The notes under the pieces: generated by a model
Told to the model about the DNA's origin: nothing
The model's database searches: none
The model's input: the letters and a program-made list of their open reading frames with translations, nothing else
Source: Candidatus Nomurabacteria bacterium
GTDB taxonomy: Bacteria > Patescibacteriota > Minisyncoccia > Phycocordibacterales > CAIZLB01
Reading direction: 5' to 3'
NCBI GenBank assembly: GCA_943356525.1
Contig: CALRFG010000003.1
Location: forward strand, 45,709-87,748
Length of the DNA stretch: 42,040 nucleotides
Position numbers and translations under genes: made by a program
Part shown: positions 15,540-22,948 of the stretch, in pieces
Numbering within the stretch: the stretch's first letter is position 1
Layout of the letters: the number at the start of each line of letters is the position of its first letter

Positions 15540-15714
15540 AATAATTTGATTTAAAAGAAATATGCTTTAAATGTCTGGTTAAATAATAATTGATAATTGT
15601 CAGACGCATATTCCTCGGGCTAAATCTTTGTGAACCCGTCTTGAGTATCATATACAGTAGATAATCAAAACGGACTACCAAGAAATAACCTGTACCTATA
15701 CAAACGTATGTACC
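15540..15714 (-). promoter_or_regulatory. long structured 5' leader of S-layer-like gene
   Basis: In a window where most leaders are near zero, this transcript would have about 175 nt before the ATG. On the minus strand CGGGTT (15633-15638) pairs with AGCCCG (15615-15620), and GTCTG pairs with CAGAC around an AT-rich loop nearer the start codon. No known riboswitch consensus is recognised. It may stabilise the mRNA or control translation. Confidence 0.45.
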
Positions 15715-15720
15715 CTATCA

Positions 15721-15749
15721 ATATTACAGTTTTACTGACTATGGGTCAA
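15721..15749 (-). promoter_or_regulatory. promoter of S-layer-like gene
   Basis: On the minus strand TTGACC (15744-15749) and TAATAT (15721-15726) are separated by exactly 17 bp. Transcription would start near 15714. The perfect palindrome at 15759-15787 begins 10 bp upstream of the -35. Confidence 0.65.
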
Positions 15750-15758
15750 AACCTTTAT

Positions 15759-15787
15759 ATGTCCTATAGTATACACATATAGGACAT
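15759..15787. promoter_or_regulatory. perfect 10-bp inverted repeat, candidate operator
   Basis: ATGTCCTATA (15759-15768) and TATAGGACAT (15778-15787) are perfect inverted copies with a 9-nt spacer that is itself partly palindromic. The element touches the stop codon of the winged-helix gene and lies just upstream of the S-layer promoter. No T-run follows on either strand, so it is unlikely to be an intrinsic terminator and looks like a dimeric protein-binding site. Confidence 0.5.
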
Positions 15788-16473
15788 TATTTCAATGAGT
15801 ACTTGCTCCAACGTCTTTCACCTGTCTTTTTAAGGGTTCCTGAGAGAACTAGCGATGTTAGCTCTCTTTGTATAGTCTTTGAGCTACAACCCTTGATAGA
15901 GTCTATAAACTCGTTAATAGTGACCGCCCCACGGGCTTTAACTATCTCTAATATCCTCTTTCTCCTGGACCCTATGTCCATAGATATGTTGTTTATAGTC
16001 TTTATGTTTTGAGTGTTGTTGTTAATAGTGATGTTCGGAACCTTCTTTTCCACTTTTTCTTCAACAACAATTTCTACTTTATCTTTATCTTCTATAACTA
16101 AAATCTCAGATGTAACTTTTTTAACCGTATCATCAAGATTTAAAACCTTGTCTATAGCAACTTCCTTTTTCTCATCAATGTTGTTCAGATCACTCAATTG
16201 ACTATCTATAACTCTGATCAATAAATCTGCATTCATAGTTGTTATCAAATCCATATCCCTAGACAACTTTATAAGTGAATTTAATTTTAAAAGACTACTC
16301 ATCTTATCTTCATTTTCAATAATATCTACAGCAACTCTTCTTAGAGACATCTTCAAAGGCTCAACTTCAGAAAACAAATCGGTCACCAAATAGACCGCCT
16401 TCGAAATAGCTTCAACTTGAACCTGTCTTTTAATAACCAAACTTAGTTTTTTGTTATCATTTATTGTGTCCAT
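15787..16473 (-). CDS. winged-helix (DeoR-like) putative transcription regulator
   Basis: The C-terminal 65 residues form a winged helix: RRKRILEIVKARGAVTINEFIDSI, then GCSSKTIQRELTSLVLSG and GERRWSKYSLK, as in DeoR-type regulators (quoted in parts). The N-terminal 90 residues are helical and may be a four-helix bundle, followed by an acidic, Val/Glu/Lys-rich linker and an Asn-rich stretch (NITINNNTQN). The ATG at 16473 is preferred over the one at 16509, because the longer form would overlap the divergent ftsK and adds an implausible MHFYLSYIYC segment. The gene lies directly upstream of the candidate operator and the S-layer gene, which makes it a good candidate regulator of both. Ligand and targets are unknown. 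Confidence 0.75.
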   Translation of the reverse strand: MDTINDNKKLSLVIKRQVQVEAISKAVYLVTDLFSEVEPLKMSLRRVAVDIIENEDKMSSLLKLNSLIKLSRDMDLITTMNADLLIRVIDSQLSDLNNIDEKKEVAIDKVLNLDDTVKKVTSEILVIEDKDKVEIVVEEKVEKKVPNITINNNTQNIKTINNISMDIGSRRKRILEIVKARGAVTINEFIDSIKGCSSKTIQRELTSLVLSGTLKKTGERRWSKYSLK

Positions 16474-16526
16474 TAACTTGCAGTATATATAAGACAAGTA
16501 AAAATGCAAGAGGAAAATCTAACTCA

Positions 16527-16535
16527 TGATAAAAT
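16527..16535 (+). promoter_or_regulatory. extended -10 promoter of ftsK (decides start)
   Basis: TGATAAAAT fits the extended -10 consensus and ends 7 nt before the ATG at 16543. It lies downstream of the longer-frame ATG at 16504, so translation should begin at 16543. Confidence 0.65.
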
Positions 16536-16542
16536 AGACAAT

Positions 16543-18885
16543 ATGTCTAAAAAGAACACAAGAAAATACACAAAAAGAAACACAAAAGATGATGTCCCTG
16601 AGAAGGTTAATAGTATTAGTGCAAAAGGGGTATTTGACACTATAAGACAAACAATCACACCCAACAATACATATGTAAAAAACACAGTACTCTCACTTGT
16701 CTTTTTTGTATTATTTCTTTTTTTAGCATTGTCAGCGATAGGTGTTGGTGGAAGTTTTGGTAACATGACATATAACGGATTTACCTATCTACTTGGTTAT
16801 GGATATTATCTACTTCCTTTACTCTTTTTAACTCAATCATATTTTTATATAACAAACAGAGAGAGCACTTCTTTTGCCAAAACCAAGATAGTTTTCTCTC
16901 TTCTATTGATACTGTCTATATTGGGTATATTGGAACTGTCTCTTACGAATGCAGGTGGTGTTTTAGGAAGTGTTATTTCTATACCTATATTGAACCTATT
17001 TGATACAGTTCTAAGTTATATATTTCTAATAGCTGTAACTTTTATATCACTGATAATACTGTTTGAATATTCTTTCAAAAACCCTACTAAAAATATTGAC
17101 GTAAATGTAGAAGAAGATGACGGTGAAATAAAGATAAAAGAAATAAAGGACAAGGAAATGAATATAGTAGGTGTTCCAAAAGAGATTGAAAATATAAAAG
17201 ACAATAGAAAGGACATAGTAAAAGACAGTAGAAAACCTAGTGAAATACAGGATGATAAAGAAATGTCCAATATAAATGATAGTCTAATAGCTTCAACAAC
17301 AATGACTTTAACAGGTAGACCGTATACACCCCCTCCACTATCATTACTTGAGCGCGATAAAGGTAAACCTGAGGTTGGTGACATAAAAGCAAATGCGAAT
17401 ATTATAAAGAGAACACTTCAAAACTTTGGTGTTCAAGTGGAAATGGATGAGATATCGGTTGGACCATCTATAACCAGATACGCTCTAAAGCCTGCTGAAG
17501 GTGTAAAACTATCAAAGATACTTGGGCTTCAAAACAACTTGTCCCTTGCCCTAGCAGCCCATCCTATACGTATAGAGGCACCTATTCCTGGTAAATCACT
17601 CGTTGGTATAGAAGTTCCAAACTCTACGAAAACTATGGTTGGTTTAGGATCTTTACTTTCACAGCCTGAGTATCAAAATTCTCCTGACCCATTGCTGATA
17701 GCGCTTGGTAAAGGTGTATCAGGTAAGATGTATTATGAAAACTTGGCTAAGATGCCTCATGCGCTTATTGCTGGTACAACCGGTTCTGGAAAATCTGTAA
17801 TGATACATAACGTAGTGACTTCTCTATTGTACAAAAACTCACCTGAAAATCTACGTTTTATTTTCATCGACCCAAAGAGAGTTGAGTTAACTCTATATAA
17901 TAAAATTCCCCATCTACTTACACCTGTTATAACTGATCCAAAGAAAGCCATATTTGCACTTAAATGGGCAGGAAAAGAAATGGCCAGAAGATATGACATA
18001 CTTGAAAAATATGCAGTACAAAACATAGATTCATATCATAAAAACATATTGGCTCCAGCTGTTGAAATTTTCAAAAAAGAAGCTAAAAAAGATGAGAAAA
18101 TGAGTCTTGATGCAATGCCATATATAGTGATAATTATCGATGAGTTGGCTGATATCATGCAAGCATATCCTCGTGAACTTGAGGCTGGTATAGTGCGTCT
18201 AGCGCAGATGTCTCGTGCAGTTGGAATACATCTTATACTCTCAACACAAAGACCATCTGTTAACGTTATAACAGGTCTTATCAAGGCAAATATACCAACA
18301 CGTCTTGCTCTTCAAGTTGCATCTCAGATAGACTCAAGAACTATACTTGATTCTCGTGGAGCTGAAGAATTACTTGGATCTGGAGATATGCTCTTTTTAA
18401 CAGGACGTATGTCTAGTGCTCAGCGTGTACAGTCCCCTAACATAACCGAAGCTGAGACTAAAAAAGTTGTAAAATACTTGATTGATAACACTGACTATAT
18501 ACCTGAAACTATACAACTTGGACCCCAGGATCAAGAGCCGAGTTCTGGTACAAATGCAATCTTTTCATCGAGCTTCAATACAGGAGGTATGGAAGATGAT
18601 GATATAGAAGATGATGATGCGTATGAAGACGCTAAAGCTGCAGTTATAGAGATAAACAAAGCTTCTACCTCATATCTACAAAGAAAGCTTCGTGTAGGTT
18701 ATTCTCGTGCTGCTCGTCTTATGGACCTGTTGGAAAAAAGAGGTGTTATTGGACCTGCTGATGGTGCAAGACCAAGAGAAATACTTCTAAAAAGCAATAC
18801 CGGAGGTGTTCAAAGTGAGGATGGTGTTGTAGTTGTTGACGAAAATTCTTTAGAAGTTTCAGATAACTCTGATAGGCAAAGCTAA
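16543..18885 (+). CDS. ftsK: DNA translocase FtsK/SpoIIIE
   Basis: This hexameric motor pumps DNA through the septum and helps resolve chromosomes at division. From the start chosen here (780 residues) there is a basic N-terminus, about four transmembrane helices (residues 45-180), a charged linker (about 185-260), and the motor: alpha/beta parts with GPSITRYALKPAEGVK, Walker A AGTTGSGKS (residues 410-418), Walker B IIIIDELADIM, and LSTQRPSVNVITG. The gamma winged helix that reads polar DNA signals is at the C-terminus (YLQRKLRVGYSRAARLMDLLE). The linker is short compared with E. coli. It is followed by a small membrane protein gene and recA. Confidence 0.96.
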   Translation: MSKKNTRKYTKRNTKDDVPEKVNSISAKGVFDTIRQTITPNNTYVKNTVLSLVFFVLFLFLALSAIGVGGSFGNMTYNGFTYLLGYGYYLLPLLFLTQSYFYITNRESTSFAKTKIVFSLLLILSILGILELSLTNAGGVLGSVISIPILNLFDTVLSYIFLIAVTFISLIILFEYSFKNPTKNIDVNVEEDDGEIKIKEIKDKEMNIVGVPKEIENIKDNRKDIVKDSRKPSEIQDDKEMSNINDSLIASTTMTLTGRPYTPPPLSLLERDKGKPEVGDIKANANIIKRTLQNFGVQVEMDEISVGPSITRYALKPAEGVKLSKILGLQNNLSLALAAHPIRIEAPIPGKSLVGIEVPNSTKTMVGLGSLLSQPEYQNSPDPLLIALGKGVSGKMYYENLAKMPHALIAGTTGSGKSVMIHNVVTSLLYKNSPENLRFIFIDPKRVELTLYNKIPHLLTPVITDPKKAIFALKWAGKEMARRYDILEKYAVQNIDSYHKNILAPAVEIFKKEAKKDEKMSLDAMPYIVIIIDELADIMQAYPRELEAGIVRLAQMSRAVGIHLILSTQRPSVNVITGLIKANIPTRLALQVASQIDSRTILDSRGAEELLGSGDMLFLTGRMSSAQRVQSPNITEAETKKVVKYLIDNTDYIPETIQLGPQDQEPSSGTNAIFSSSFNTGGMEDDDIEDDDAYEDAKAAVIEINKASTSYLQRKLRVGYSRAARLMDLLEKRGVIGPADGARPREILLKSNTGGVQSEDGVVVVDENSLEVSDNSDRQS

Positions 18886-18943
18886 AACGTGATATAATTA
18901 ATTTATCAAATCTTTCATAAAACTTTAACTATAATATTATAAT

Positions 18944-19321
18944 ATGACACTTGGATATACAGATGGTAAAACCAAAATAAAAATATTTTTATTGACATTT
19001 GGATTGTTAAGTATATCGGCTTTTACAGTGTTTGAGCTAAGAAAAGTTATAGGTGGACCAAAACTGACTTTAGAATGTAATTGTGATTATATTCAGAGCG
19101 ATAAAAATACATATAAACTATCTGGTAATACAAAAAATGTATCTGAAATAATCATTGGTGATAGAAAGATATATATAGACATTAAAGGTGGTTTTCAAGA
19201 AAACATACTTCTCTACCCTGGTATAAATCTTATAACAATAAAATCTTTAGACAAATTTGGTAAAGAAGTCAAGAAAGAAGTTAGTATATACTATAGTGGT
19301 AAGCTAACATTTATGAAATAA
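18944..19321 (+). CDS. small membrane-anchored protein with beta-rich domain
   Basis: The 125-residue protein has one N-terminal helix (residues 13-32, IKIFLLTFGLLSISAFTVF) and an extracytoplasmic beta-rich domain that resembles glucodextranase-like/Ig-like folds: the pattern YKLSGNTKNVSEIIIGDRKI, then GGFQENILLYPGINLITI, then VSIYYSG (quoted in parts). Such domains bind surfaces or sugars. TATAAT hexamers at 18930-18935 and 18938-18943 and a TGATATAAT near 18886 precede the ATG. It lies between ftsK and recA; a role in division or envelope is possible but not shown. Confidence 0.7.
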   Translation: MTLGYTDGKTKIKIFLLTFGLLSISAFTVFELRKVIGGPKLTLECNCDYIQSDKNTYKLSGNTKNVSEIIIGDRKIYIDIKGGFQENILLYPGINLITIKSLDKFGKEVKKEVSIYYSGKLTFMK

Positions 19322-19364
19322 TTATAAATCTTAAAATAATAAATTAATACAATACATATTAAAC

Positions 19365-20492
19365 ATGGCAAAATTTTCAAAAAAACAAAAACCGGGTCAA
19401 AAATCAAATGAAGAGGAAGATGAATTATTAGAGGGTGAAGAAACTGAAGAAGATACGGACGAGGATGAAAAAGATTCTAAGTCAAAAAAAGCAAAAAAAG
19501 GATCAAAAGATAATGACTCTTCTATACTTGATACTATAGCTGAGATAAAAAGTCGTTTCGGTGAAGAATCCATTATGAAGCTTGGTGAGAAACCAAGATT
19601 GAACGTTGATGTTGTTTCTACTGGTTCTATAGGACTAGATGCCGCACTTGGTGTTGGTGGTTTACCTAAAGGGCGTATAGTAGAGATATTTGGTCCTGAA
19701 TCATCTGGTAAAACTACACTGGCCTTGCATGTTATTGCCGAATCTCAAAAGAAAGGTGGGGTATGTGCATATATAGACGCAGAACACGCTATGGACCCAG
19801 ACTATGCAGGTAAACTTGGTGTAAACATAAACAATCTACTTATCTCACAGCCCGATGCTGGAGAGCAGGCTTTGGAGATAACAGAGAGTCTTGTTCGTAG
19901 TGGTAAGATAGATGTTATAGTTATAGACTCTGTGGCAGCCTTAACACCCAAAGACGAGATTGAGGGTGATATGGGAGCACATCATGTTGGTAAACAAGCC
20001 AGACTGATGTCACAGGCTTTAAGAAAGCTTACAGCAATCACAGCGAAAAGTGGAACTATAGTTATCTTTATAAACCAGATTCGTATGCAGATAGGTGTGA
20101 TGTTTGGTAATCCAGAAACTACTCCAGGTGGAAAAGCTTTGAAGTTTTATACATCTGTAAGACTAGATATACGTCGTATCGCCCAGATCAAGAAAGGCGA
20201 AGATATCATGGGCGGTCGCGTGCGTGTAAAAGTTGTAAAAAATAAAGTCGCTGCCCCATTCAAACAAACAGAGTTCGATCTTATGTATAACGAAGGTATA
20301 TCACTTGAAGGCGAAATGATTGCGCTTGGTGAGAAGATGAAACTCATTACAAAAAGTGGATCATCATATAGTTATGGAGACATCAAACTTGGTCGTGGAT
20401 ATGATGCAACAAGACAATTTTTGAAAGAAAAAGAAAACAAAGAGATAAAAACTAAGATATTGAAAGAGATTAAGGATCAGCTAAAAGAGTAA
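19365..20492 (+). CDS. recA: recombinase RecA
   Basis: RecA forms filaments on single-stranded DNA and drives strand exchange. The core is complete: Walker [10 protein letters not shown] (residues 110-118), the EHAMDPDYA segment, Walker [11 protein letters not shown], loop L1 region [20 protein letters not shown], and [21 protein letters not shown] near L2. About 50 residues are added at the N-terminus, with a strongly acidic stretch (residues 16-37) followed by a Lys-rich stretch (38-48). The C-terminus stops soon after the C-terminal domain (EIKDQLKE) and lacks the acidic tail known from E. coli RecA. No SOS-type operator is recognised upstream. A strong terminator follows. Confidence 0.97.
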   Translation: MAKFSKKQKPGQKSNEEEDELLEGEETEEDTDEDEKDSKSKKAKKGSKDNDSSILDTIAEIKSRFGEESIMKLGEKPRLNVDVVSTGSIGLDAALGVGGLPKGRIVEIFGPESSGKTTLALHVIAESQKKGGVCAYIDAEHAMDPDYAGKLGVNINNLLISQPDAGEQALEITESLVRSGKIDVIVIDSVAALTPKDEIEGDMGAHHVGKQARLMSQALRKLTAITAKSGTIVIFINQIRMQIGVMFGNPETTPGGKALKFYTSVRLDIRRIAQIKKGEDIMGGRVRVKVVKNKVAAPFKQTEFDLMYNEGISLEGEMIALGEKMKLITKSGSSYSYGDIKLGRGYDATRQFLKEKENKEIKTKILKEIKDQLKE

Positions 20493-20504
20493 GGCTCAAT
20501 AAAC

Positions 20505-20539
20505 AAAATAGTCCTCCAGGAAATGAGGACTATTTTTTT
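20505..20539 (+). terminator. recA terminator
   Basis: AAATAGTCCTC and GAGGACTATTT form an 11-bp stem with an 8-nt loop, followed by T residues. Confidence 0.9.
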
Positions 20540-20540
20540 A

Positions 20541-20629
20541 TTTCACCTTAAGGGACCTACTTTAGAGTGTGTTGATTTATCCAGGTTGAGTTTGTAATAA
20601 TCTAAATAGTCACCTCTTCTAAGGTGAAA
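20541..20629. repeat. long-range inverted repeat between recA and rpsR terminators
   Basis: TTTCACCTTA (20541-20550) and TAAGGTGAAA (20620-20629) are perfect 10-nt inverted copies, 69 nt apart. Inside lies a weak plus-strand promoter-like pair, TTGATT (20572-20577) and TAATAA (20595-20600), spaced 17 bp. The segment holds no ORF. It might be a small transcript or an RNA domain. Confidence 0.35.
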
Positions 20630-20630
20630 A

Positions 20631-20671
20631 CAAAAAATACAGTAAGCTTTCCTTGCTTACTGTATTTTTTG
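20631..20671. terminator. bidirectional terminator after rpsR
   Basis: A perfect 17-bp stem (20631-20647 with 20655-20671) around AATACAGTAAG/CTTACTGTATT with A- and T-runs at its ends. It ends the rpsF-ssb-rpsR operon on the minus strand and can also stop plus-strand transcription. Confidence 0.9.
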
Positions 20672-20681
20672 TTTGAGCCGT

Positions 20682-20888
20682 CTAGCCTAAGTTGATATAT
20701 GGAGTTAAAGCCATAAATCTTGATCTTTTGATAGCTAAGCCAAGTTTTCTTTGATGTTGAGCTGTAACACCAGATCTCTTTCGTCCTATAATTCTACCGT
20801 ATTTATTAACAAATTTGTTTAATAAATCAGTATCTTTATAGTCTATATTTTTGATATTATGCTCTGTGAAATAACACTTTTTTGACAT
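20682..20888 (-). CDS. rpsR: 30S ribosomal protein bS18
   Basis: The 68-residue protein matches bS18: DYKDTDLLNKFVNKYGRII, then RRKRS-like GRKRSGVTAQHQRKLGLAIKRSRFMALTPY (quoted in parts). It binds bS6 and 16S rRNA on the small-subunit platform. Its N-terminus begins with a short KKCYF segment. It follows ssb by 61 nt and precedes a strong terminator, giving the classic rpsF-ssb-rpsR order. Confidence 0.96.
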   Translation of the reverse strand: MSKKCYFTEHNIKNIDYKDTDLLNKFVNKYGRIIGRKRSGVTAQHQRKLGLAIKRSRFMALTPYINLG

Positions 20889-20949
20889 GTTTTTAATTTA
20901 ATTTTTATTACTATTAATGATAACTTTCTTTATGACTCTAACTTTAAGA

Positions 20950-21423
20950 CTAAAAAGGTATATCTTCTGGATTTATATCTTCATCTGGGTATTGTACTTC
21001 ACCTGAGTCAGGTGTTGATTGATCCGCACCGTCATTGTTTTGAGACGGACTACTTGATGGTGTGTAAGGAGCATTTGACTGTCCTGTACCATTTTTCAAG
21101 CTTGGACCAAACTGGAAAGTGTCTAATACAACTTCTGTTCTATAGTTTTTCTTTCCATCAGTTCCATCCCATGATCTGGTTTGGATTCTACCTTCTAAGT
21201 ATATAGGGTTACCCTTTTTTACATATTGGTGGATAATCTCAGCAGTTTTACCAAAAGCAACGACATTGTGATATTCCACAACATCTTTTTTAGCTCCTGA
21301 TGCATCCTTTACTGATCTGTTTGTAGCCACAGAAAATGAATTGACATGTATACCTGATGGTAGCGATTTAAGCTCAGGATCTTTAGTTAAATTTCCATAT
21401 AATATTACCTTGTTTATGTACAT
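20950..21423 (-). CDS. ssb: single-stranded DNA-binding protein
   Basis: The 157-residue protein has an OB-fold (residues 1-105) with KVILYGNLTKDPELK, FSVATNR and GNPIYLEGRIQTRSW, then a Ser/Pro/Asn-rich linker and an acidic tip ending in PEDIPF. The tip is the docking site for partner proteins such as RecO, which is also coded in the window. It lies between the two small-subunit protein genes as in most bacteria, 97 nt after rpsF. No Shine-Dalgarno precedes its ATG. Confidence 0.95.
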   Translation of the reverse strand: MYINKVILYGNLTKDPELKSLPSGIHVNSFSVATNRSVKDASGAKKDVVEYHNVVAFGKTAEIIHQYVKKGNPIYLEGRIQTRSWDGTDGKKNYRTEVVLDTFQFGPSLKNGTGQSNAPYTPSSSPSQNNDGADQSTPDSGEVQYPDEDINPEDIPF

Positions 21424-21520
21424 AATGTTTATTTTTTGTTTTAGTTTATAATTGTATGTTTTCGAGCTATTGAGTTAACAAATCGCCGCACTTACATACC
21501 AATAAAGCTATGAGAAATAT

Positions 21521-22012
21521 CTATTTCTCATCAGTATCTGAAACAGTTTCTTCAACAGCATCTACTACAACTTCTTCAGTTGCAACAGCTGTGTCAATAA
21601 CATCAACTTCCTTTGAGTTAACTTCGTCATCGTAGTTAGGTAAAATATCTTTAGCTACAAGTGTATTTTCTCTTACTGTTTTTACAATAAGATATCTTAG
21701 TGTATCTTCAAGCTCTTTTACGAACTTTTCAAATACAGCTAATTTACTTGAATCTAATTCAAATTTAACCCAGCCAAAATACGCAGTTTCATACCATTTC
21801 TTTTGTGCTTTTAATGTTTTTGGAATCTCATAAGCAAGATTAAACATTCGAGGTATAGACTCAGAGATAATCTCTCCATCTAATTTTTCTATGTTTGACT
21901 TGATTTTTGAAAATTCTATTTGAACATCAGCCTCAGAAAGGGACGGAAGGAGATGAATTCCTAATTCATATACCTTGAAGCCTTCTTTTGTGCTTTCTAT
22001 ATTTTCAGTCAT
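21521..22012 (-). CDS. rpsF: 30S ribosomal protein bS6
   Basis: The bS6 fold is seen in YELGIHLLPSLSEADVQ, then KIKSNIEKLDGEII, RMFNLAYEIPK and a FKVKFELDS-like strand (GWVKFELDSSKL), ending in an acidic tail typical of many bS6 proteins. The ATG at 22012 is chosen over a GTG at 22021: a TATGAT hexamer ends 13 nt upstream, and the extra residues MFS have no counterpart. It pairs with bS18 on the ribosome. It is the first gene of the operon. Confidence 0.93.
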   Translation of the reverse strand: MTENIESTKEGFKVYELGIHLLPSLSEADVQIEFSKIKSNIEKLDGEIISESIPRMFNLAYEIPKTLKAQKKWYETAYFGWVKFELDSSKLAVFEKFVKELEDTLRYLIVKTVRENTLVAKDILPNYDDEVNSKEVDVIDTAVATEEVVVDAVEETVSDTDEK

Positions 22013-22072
22013 GGAGAACACTTTATCATACTACTGAGAATAATGCCAGTTCATGCTGTATTTATGGTGTTT

Positions 22073-22930
22073 TTACCTTAACCAGTGTTTTTTAGCATTG
22101 TTATATATTATATCTATCACCTCATTTATATCTATATCCTTTATCTCGGCTATCTTTTTATATATTTCCATAACATGATTCGGGTTGTTCTTTTGACCGC
22201 GAAAAGGTTTTGGCGCAACATATGGACTATCTGTTTCAGCAAACATAAGCTCTATTGGCACAAAATTGACCAATTCTCTATATGAATCTACAAAAGTTAT
22301 AACTCCTGTAAAAGATATACTGAAGCCCAAATCCAAAAACGCTTTAGCCTCTTCTATAGTACCTGCAAAAAAATGTACATTACCTTTATATTCTTTCACA
22401 ACACCGCTAAAGTTCTCATAAAGAATTTCTAAAGTTTCGCTGTAGGAATTCCGAATATGTAACATGAGAGGATAGTCATATTTTATAGAGGTTTTTATCT
22501 GGTCGATAAAGATTTTTTTCTGAAAATCTTTGATTTCGTCGAGATTTTTTTCAGATTTTTCAGGCGATGATAAATTTTTACCAGTATTATCATTTTCCAA
22601 AATTCTAAAATAATCTAGACCACATTCCCCTATACCACATATATCATTCGCTAAGTCTTTATCATTTATCAAGGTCTCTGTGTCATAAATACCTTCTGGA
22701 TATAACGGATGCAAGCCTATAGTAGACCATAAAAGTCCGGGGTTTTTCTGTGCCAGTAAAACACCTTCTCGAGAACTTTTCTCATCTACCCCTACATTTA
22801 TAGCTATGACATTATTTTTTTTCATCTCCGTAAGGATATTTTCACGATCGATATCAAAATCAGAAAACTGTAAATGAGAATGTAAATCTACGAATGGATT
22901 TTTTGTTGTTATTTCTGGGTTTTCGGTCAT
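22073..22930 (-). CDS. TatD family metal-dependent hydrolase
   Basis: The 285-residue protein is a TIM-barrel amidohydrolase of the TatD family: VDLHSHLQFSDF (metal ligands HxH), GECGLDY (Glu ligand), PLMLHIRNS (His ligand), GNVHFFAGT in place of the usual HxFxG, and AETDSPYVAPKPFRG (Asp ligand) near the C-terminus. Family members are 3'-5' exonucleases or deoxyribonucleases. A charged insertion (about residues 112-128) follows the Glu motif. A TATAAA hexamer ends 5 nt before the ATG, and metG lies 18 nt upstream. Confidence 0.9.
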   Translation of the reverse strand: MTENPEITTKNPFVDLHSHLQFSDFDIDRENILTEMKKNNVIAINVGVDEKSSREGVLLAQKNPGLLWSTIGLHPLYPEGIYDTETLINDKDLANDICGIGECGLDYFRILENDNTGKNLSSPEKSEKNLDEIKDFQKKIFIDQIKTSIKYDYPLMLHIRNSYSETLEILYENFSGVVKEYKGNVHFFAGTIEEAKAFLDLGFSISFTGVITFVDSYRELVNFVPIELMFAETDSPYVAPKPFRGQKNNPNHVMEIYKKIAEIKDIDINEVIDIIYNNAKKHWLR

Positions 22931-22948
22931 TATGATTTATATTTATAT

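Noticed and set aside
16013-16201. Short plus-strand Ser/Thr-rich ORFs opposite the winged-helix gene
   Set aside because: They mirror the charged linker of the real gene and show no independent signals.
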